From JANPPS01 sp031428635 (GTDB lineage Bacteria; Pseudomonadota; Alphaproteobacteria; Acetobacterales; Acetobacteraceae), in NCBI GenBank assembly GCA_031428635.1, contig JANPPS010000031.1:1-24053 (forward strand): a DNA stretch of 24,053 nt, in the 5' to 3' direction. This document shows positions 22,799 through 24,053 of this stretch, piece by piece. The notes beneath the pieces were generated by a model that had not been told where the DNA came from, made no database searches, and saw only the letters and a program-made list of their open reading frames with translations. Each line of letters begins with the position of its first letter. Within the stretch, counting starts at the first letter, position 1. A program made the position numbers and the translations under genes.

Positions 22799-23497
22799 TT
22801 ATGCCTGGACCAGCTTGGGCATGGCGAGTTGCTTAAGGAGAAGTTCAGCGGCAGGCGCCGATGCCGAGGGGTTCTGGCCCGTGATCAGAAGCCCGTCACT
22901 GACGACGTAGGGCGCCCAGTCAGCACACTTGGAGTAGATGCCGCCATGTGCCTTGAGCTCGTCCTCGACCAGGAACGGTACCACGTCCGTTAATCCGACA
23001 GCGGCTTCCTCGGTGTTGGTGAACCCCGTGACTTTCTTGCCTTGCACGAGGGGCTTGCCATCGGGCGTTTTGACATGGCGAAGCACACCCGGGGCATGAC
23101 AGACGAGCGCAACAGGCTTGCCGGCGGCAATAAAGGACTGGATCAGTTCGATTGATGTTTTATCCTCGGCAAGGTCCCAAAGCGGGCCATGACCGCCGGG
23201 ATAGAACACCGTGTCGAAATCGGCCTGTGAGACGCTATCCAGCCGCAGCGTAGCGTGGAGCTGCGCATTCGCGGCCCCGTCAGCCTCGAAGCGACGGCTG
23301 ATATCAGTCTGGGCTTCTGGGGCTGCGCTTTTGGGATCGAGCGGCGGCTGACCACCGTTTGGCGAGGCCAGAACAATCTCAGCGCCAGCATCCTTGAACA
23401 CATAGTAGGGCGCCGCGAGCTCCTCAAGCCAGAAGCCGGTCTTGCGACCGGTGCTGCCGAGCTGGTCGTGGGAGGTCAGTACGATGAGAATTTTCAT
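22799..23497 (-). CDS. Hsp31/DJ-1-type glyoxalase III (DJ-1/PfpI superfamily)
   Basis: Probable glutathione-independent glyoxalase converting methylglyoxal to lactate, or a related stress hydrolase/chaperone. The start MKILIVLTSHDQLGSTGRKTG, the acidic E25 in FWLEEL, the oxyanion motif YPGGHGPLWDL (99-109) and the nucleophile elbow VCHAPG (Cys133-His134) match the yeast Hsp31-like branch, as does the later KVTGFTNTEEAAVGL. Length is 232 residues. AGAGAGAGC upstream of the ATG serves as ribosome binding site. GC content and codon choice look lower than in the importer and housekeeping genes, suggesting acquisition. It converges on the importer operon. Superfamily is sure; the exact activity is inference. 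Confidence 0.9.
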   Translation of the reverse strand: MKILIVLTSHDQLGSTGRKTGFWLEELAAPYYVFKDAGAEIVLASPNGGQPPLDPKSAAPEAQTDISRRFEADGAANAQLHATLRLDSVSQADFDTVFYPGGHGPLWDLAEDKTSIELIQSFIAAGKPVALVCHAPGVLRHVKTPDGKPLVQGKKVTGFTNTEEAAVGLTDVVPFLVEDELKAHGGIYSKCADWAPYVVSDGLLITGQNPSASAPAAELLLKQLAMPKLVQA

Positions 23498-23600
23498 GGT
23501 TGCTCTCTCTGCGATTGGCTTCAGACGACGGCCTACCGTAAAGAAACGGCTCGCTTAAGATGCAGTTCCACACTTAGAGCGACTATGGTCGGGGCTACTT

Positions 23601-23612
23601 TTGCTCAAGCAA
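23601..23612. repeat. Short palindrome upstream of the glyoxalase III gene
   Basis: TTGCT-CA-AGCAA is a perfect 5-bp dyad with a 2-base centre, about 104 bases upstream of the minus-strand ATG at 23497. Position and symmetry suit a repressor or activator operator, but a 12-base dyad can occur by chance and no regulator gene is in the window. Confidence 0.25.
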
Positions 23613-23946
23613 CCTTTGTATGCACCCCGTAAAACCTGAGCCGAAGGGTCTCTGTCGGACGACCGACGCTCAGACGATGACTTGCAGTCCAACAGCTACG
23701 CTGCCAGCGATCCCGATAATAAAGCCGTCACAGTGATCCCTGATCCTGTTCGTAGGTAGGTTCGCCACATCGAGAATTTTCAGACCGCCCAGCTTCACAG
23801 CCGTGGGGGTTGGTCACTCCTCGAAGCCGGGAGAGAGGTAGTCTCGGTCGATGCCGCGGTTCCTCAAAGTGAAAAGGAGCGCGCTACTAGACCTCATCGA
23901 TTTGAGCAGCTGCCGGTTTGGAGGACACCGAGTTTAGGGAGTTTTC

Positions 23947-24031
23947 TGAAAATGGAGGGTGCACAACTCTGTGCATACGATAATAACTTTCGCTTTAGAG
24001 TCTGACATACAAAGTGCATCCGCCATTTTCA
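23947..24031. repeat. Imperfect 18-bp inverted repeat pair (possible mobile-element ends)
   Basis: Left arm 23947-23964 (TGAAAATGGAGGGTGCAC) and right arm 24014-24031, read on the opposite strand (TGAAAATGGCGGATGCAC), match at 16 of 18 positions and flank a 49-base spacer. Just inside the left arm is a tight hairpin, TGCACA-ACTC-TGTGCA (23960-23975). The left arm also overlaps a TTTTC-T-GAAAA dyad (23942-23952). Such arms resemble terminal inverted repeats of an insertion sequence, a MITE-like remnant, or two elements end to end. No transposase is seen, and no family is assigned. Confidence 0.45.
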
Positions 24032-24053
24032 TAGCATGGATGGCAGCATAGCA

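Larger units (their letters stand above)
23498..24053. other. Gene-poor, lower-GC region at the right end
   Basis: No intact gene is supported in these 556 bases. The part nearest the glyoxalase III start should hold its minus-strand promoter, but no convincing -35/-10 pair was found. On the minus strand one frame runs from 23933 to 23670 with a single stop at 23814-23816; its last part ends in a hydrophobic stretch (GFIIGIAGSVAVGLQVIV), which could be a degraded coding remnant. The final 110 bases are AT-richer than anything else in the window and carry an inverted repeat. Confidence 0.5.

Noticed and set aside
1..24053. CRISPR arrays, rRNA genes, intact transposase or phage genes
   Set aside because: No regularly spaced direct repeats, rRNA-like sequence, transposase or phage structural motifs were seen on either strand.

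Overview
The window is a GC-rich (about two-thirds G+C by eye) bacterial chromosome segment. Gene content and order point to an alphaproteobacterium, plausibly Rhodospirillales/Acetobacteraceae-like. The evidence is the order rpsB-tsf-pyrH-frr-uppS-cdsA-dxr-rseP-bamA-ompH-lpxD-fabZ-lpxA-lpxI, the use of LpxI rather than LpxH, a short single-PDZ RseP, and a ycjX-ycjF pair. The genus cannot be fixed from this sequence alone.

Positions 1-13469 (+ strand) form one long, tightly packed housekeeping run. Translation genes (30S protein S2, EF-Ts, ribosome recycling factor) and UMP kinase lead into isoprenoid and phospholipid synthesis (UppS, CdsA, Dxr). Next come envelope proteolysis and outer-membrane assembly (RseP, BamA, an OmpH/Skp chaperone with a long proline-rich insert), and then early lipid A synthesis (LpxD, FabZ, LpxA, LpxI). 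Most junctions are overlaps or gaps of a few bases. Only the tsf-pyrH and rseP-bamA gaps are larger, and both contain GC-rich inverted repeats. lpxB, often the next gene, is absent from this position.

Positions 13466-16094 (+) hold a glyoxalase I gene (gloA) and the ycjX-ycjF pair (a P-loop NTPase and a membrane protein). They continue the same overlapping series.

Positions 16105-22532 are a catabolic and transport module. A metal-dependent amidohydrolase and an M24 (Xaa-Pro peptidase/creatinase-like) hydrolase lie on the minus strand. A four-gene polyamine-type ABC importer (permease, ATPase, Tat-type binding protein, permease) diverges from them on the plus strand. The layout suggests uptake of a small organic-nitrogen compound or peptide-like molecule and its hydrolysis; the substrate is unknown.

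Positions 22533-24053 look like accessory DNA. There is a small possible ORF overlapping the end of the importer operon, several hairpins, a minus-strand Hsp31/DJ-1-type glyoxalase III gene of lower GC, and about 550 bases with no intact gene. That last stretch holds a broken reading frame and an 18-bp imperfect inverted repeat resembling the ends of a small mobile element.

The most unusual sequence-level points are these. lpxD has family-conserved N-terminal codons upstream of any ATG/GTG/TTG start, and ycjX shows a similar start problem. OmpH carries a proline/glutamine-rich insert. The right-hand end has a composition break with inverted repeats. I did not find a clear, wholly new biological system; the candidate closest to that is the divergent hydrolase/importer module.
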